Source of the DNA: JAPLVS01 sp043809265
GTDB taxonomy: Archaea; Iainarchaeota; Iainarchaeia; Iainarchaeales; DTGL01
DNA: 6,502 nt
NCBI GenBank assembly: GCA_043809265.1
Contig: JAZDDY010000134.1
Coordinates: 1-6,502, forward strand
Reading direction: 5' to 3'
This document shows, piece by piece, positions 5,572 to 6,502 of this stretch. The notes beneath the pieces are model-generated. The model saw only the letters and a program-made list of their open reading frames with translations. It did not search any database and was not told where the DNA came from. Within the stretch, counting starts at the first letter, position 1, and every line of letters begins with the position of its first letter. The position numbers and the translations under genes were made by a program.

Positions 5572-5913
5572 CGCCCTCAATTCAATTCGGTTCAAATTTG
5601 CGTAATAAAACACAGCGCTGTCCGCAATCGCCGCCCCGCTGCCTTCGCCGATTTCAATCCTTTTTCCGCCGGCTTCGACAAACCCGCTTTTTCCCGGAAA
5701 CAGCGCCTCAAAATCCCCGCGCATTTTTTCAGCTGAAAAATCGCCCTCGATAATCCTTGCTTTCAGCAGGTCGTGAAGCCCCTGGGTTATGTATAAATCC
5801 CCTGCTTTTTCTGCCGGCTTCGGCGCGTCAAACGCAGAAAGCGAAAAAATTATTGCAGCCATCAGCGCAAGCGCAACCGCGGATTCCATGAGATAAAAAA
5901 TTCCCTTTTGCAT
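5554..5913 (-). CDS. Pilin-like membrane-anchored protein of the minus-strand cluster
   Basis: A 119-residue protein starts MQKGIFYLME followed by a hydrophobic helix (11-29), then a soluble domain (30-119). The short positively charged leader, the Lys-Gly and an acidic residue just before the helix resemble a prepilin. Here the acid stands six residues after the Gly (KG-IFYLM-E), where class III signals have it at the fifth, and the Gln and Ser are missing, so processing is uncertain and it may stay as a simple N-anchored protein. The ATG follows the upstream stop directly (TGA-ATG), with GGTGAT (5917-5922) inside the last codons of that gene as ribosome-binding site, so translation is probably coupled. 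Its tail overlaps the convergent pilin by 18 bases. No cysteines. I do not recognise a named family. Confidence 0.72.
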   Translation of the reverse strand: MQKGIFYLMESAVALALMAAIIFSLSAFDAPKPAEKAGDLYITQGLHDLLKARIIEGDFSAEKMRGDFEALFPGKSGFVEAGGKRIEIGEGSGAAIADSAVFYYANLNRIELRASVFLD

Positions 5914-6369
5914 TCAATCACCGCAGAACCTTGCAATCAAAATGCATTTTTCTCTTCCCATGAAAACAATGCGCTGCATCACATCGCACCCTTTGCCTTT
6001 TTCAGGCCTCGAATAAAGCGTTTTGGCGCCTCCCAAGCATTCCGCCCTTAGCTCTGCAAGCCCGAACCTGCCTTCCTGTGCCACATATGTTTCGGCAATC
6101 CTGTTTTCCAGCGTCCTTCTCTTTGATTCATCAAACAGCGCAAGCCCTGGCTGGTTGCCGTCAAAAGGCCGCTTGACCAATGAATCCAGGAACAAGGCCC
6201 TGTTTTTTGCCTTTGAAAAATCGGCGAGCTCTTTCTCCCTTTCCATTCGGAATGAAAAAACAGAAACCGCAAAAACCAAAACCATCGCAAGCATGAGAAT
6301 GAATGAAATCGAAAAATCAAGCGAAAACAGGATTCCCTTTTCCTTTGCCCTAACGGTAATGCGTTTCAT
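5914..6369 (-). CDS. Pilin-like protein with FSLD signal region and four cysteines
   Basis: I start this gene at the ATG at 6369, giving 151 residues. GAGG (6377-6380) lies seven bases upstream, and the basic leader MKRITVRAKEKG followed by ILFSLDFS fits an archaeal pilin-like N-terminus. The frame is open back to 6489, but that stretch is the coding sequence of the preceding gene in another frame. The hydrophobic helix covers residues 13-40 and continues into a charged amphipathic helix (41-66). The soluble part carries four cysteines (111, 128, 142, 149) near the C-terminus, enough for two disulfides outside the cell. The signal has Lys-Gly with Asp at the sixth residue after Gly, like its downstream neighbour (5554-5913), and lacks QxSxE. 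A role as a minor or pseudopilin subunit is inferred from this layout. Confidence 0.72.
   Translation of the reverse strand: MKRITVRAKEKGILFSLDFSISFILMLAMVLVFAVSVFSFRMEREKELADFSKAKNRALFLDSLVKRPFDGNQPGLALFDESKRRTLENRIAETYVAQEGRFGLAELRAECLGGAKTLYSRPEKGKGCDVMQRIVFMGREKCILIARFCGD
5917..5922 (-). promoter_or_regulatory. GGTGAT ribosome-binding site overlapping the upstream stop
   Basis: Read on the minus strand, GGTGAT encodes the last two residues (Gly-Asp) of the upstream protein, followed by TGA and then the ATG at 5913. It fits the archaeal anti-Shine-Dalgarno sequence and fixes the start of the 5554-5913 gene. Confidence 0.6.
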
Positions 6370-6502
6370 TTTCAATCCTCGCCTCAAAAATGCCGCCTTT
6401 CTGGATTGTCTGGATTGCCGCTGCAATGGTTTCCGCTCCCTGCTCTGCATTGCCATCCGCATAATATACGGCCGAGCCGCCTTTTCCATAGCATTTTTCC
6501 CG
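6350..6502 (-). CDS. C-terminal part of an unidentified, possibly pilin-like protein (5' partial)
   Basis: A minus-strand frame enters from the right edge and runs 50 codons to a TAG at 6350-6352. It is too short to stand out in an ORF list, but it reads as protein: CYGKGGSAVYYADGN is followed by an Ala/Gln/Ile helix (AETIAAAIQTIQ) and a charged end (EARIENETHYR). Its end overlaps the start of the next gene by 20 bases (6350-6369), as expected in a tightly packed operon with coupled translation. 'SAVYYA' recalls 'SAVFYYA' near the end of the third gene of this cluster (5554-5913), so both may be heads of related pilin-like proteins. That is a weak similarity seen by eye. The N-terminus lies beyond the window. 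Confidence 0.6.
   Translation of the reverse strand, partial: REKCYGKGGSAVYYADGNAEQGAETIAAAIQTIQKGGIFEARIENETHYR
6377..6380 (-). promoter_or_regulatory. Ribosome-binding site deciding the 6369 start
   Basis: GAGG on the minus strand lies seven bases before the ATG at 6369. No comparable site precedes the upstream in-frame ATG at 6489, which supports the shorter gene model. Confidence 0.5.

Noticed and set aside
6370..6489. N-terminal extension of the four-cysteine pilin-like protein to the ATG at 6489
   Set aside because: These 40 residues are Arg/Gln-rich and lie over the coding end of the upstream gene. The ATG at 6369 has a good ribosome-binding site and a proper pilin-like leader.

Overview
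This is a gene-dense archaeal window of about 47-50% GC (estimated by eye). The archaeal assignment rests on a full-length Cdc48/VAT-type double AAA+ ATPase, an Lrp/AsnC-like regulator, the RNA-binding half of an NFACT (NEMF/Rqc2) protein, an M50 site-2 protease, and pilins carrying the archaeal class III signal peptide (QxSxE just before a hydrophobic stretch). AT-rich TATA-like elements, GGTG/GAGG ribosome-binding sites, TTG starts and a T-run terminator agree with this. Compact genes, overlapping pilin-like genes and a lone NFACT-R protein are what one might expect in a DPANN-type archaeon such as Diapherotrites or Micrarchaeota, but the sequence does not fix the phylum.

Layout. Positions 2-94 hold the 3' end of an unidentified gene. 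Positions 95-420 are non-coding, with strong inverted repeats that may form a small structured RNA and with two palindromic TATA-like elements. A plus-strand cluster follows: the Lrp-like regulator (469-996), the NFACT-R protein (1015-1815) and cdc48 (1871-4234), closed by a ten-T terminator. A minus-strand M50 protease (4260-4880) converges on cdc48 and diverges from two plus-strand class III pilins (4952-5125 and 5134-5571). These pilins run head-on into a minus-strand cluster of three genes (5554-5913, 5914-6369 and a gene cut by the window end at 6350-6502). Two of the three, and possibly the third, are pilin-like.

How the genes fit together. The left part is a protein and ribosome quality-control neighbourhood. 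In eukaryotes Rqc2/NEMF and Cdc48 act one after the other on stalled 60S subunits, and here an NFACT-R protein sits 55 bp upstream of cdc48. The right part is a cell-surface pilus neighbourhood with a membrane protease.

The most unusual points are an extra stretch of about 60 residues in the small helical subdomain of the Cdc48 D1 ring, lying inside a block of atypical base composition and codon use; the absence of the tRNA-handling half of the NFACT protein; the possible structured RNA at about 226-342; and minus-strand pilin-like proteins whose signal motif departs from QxSxE.
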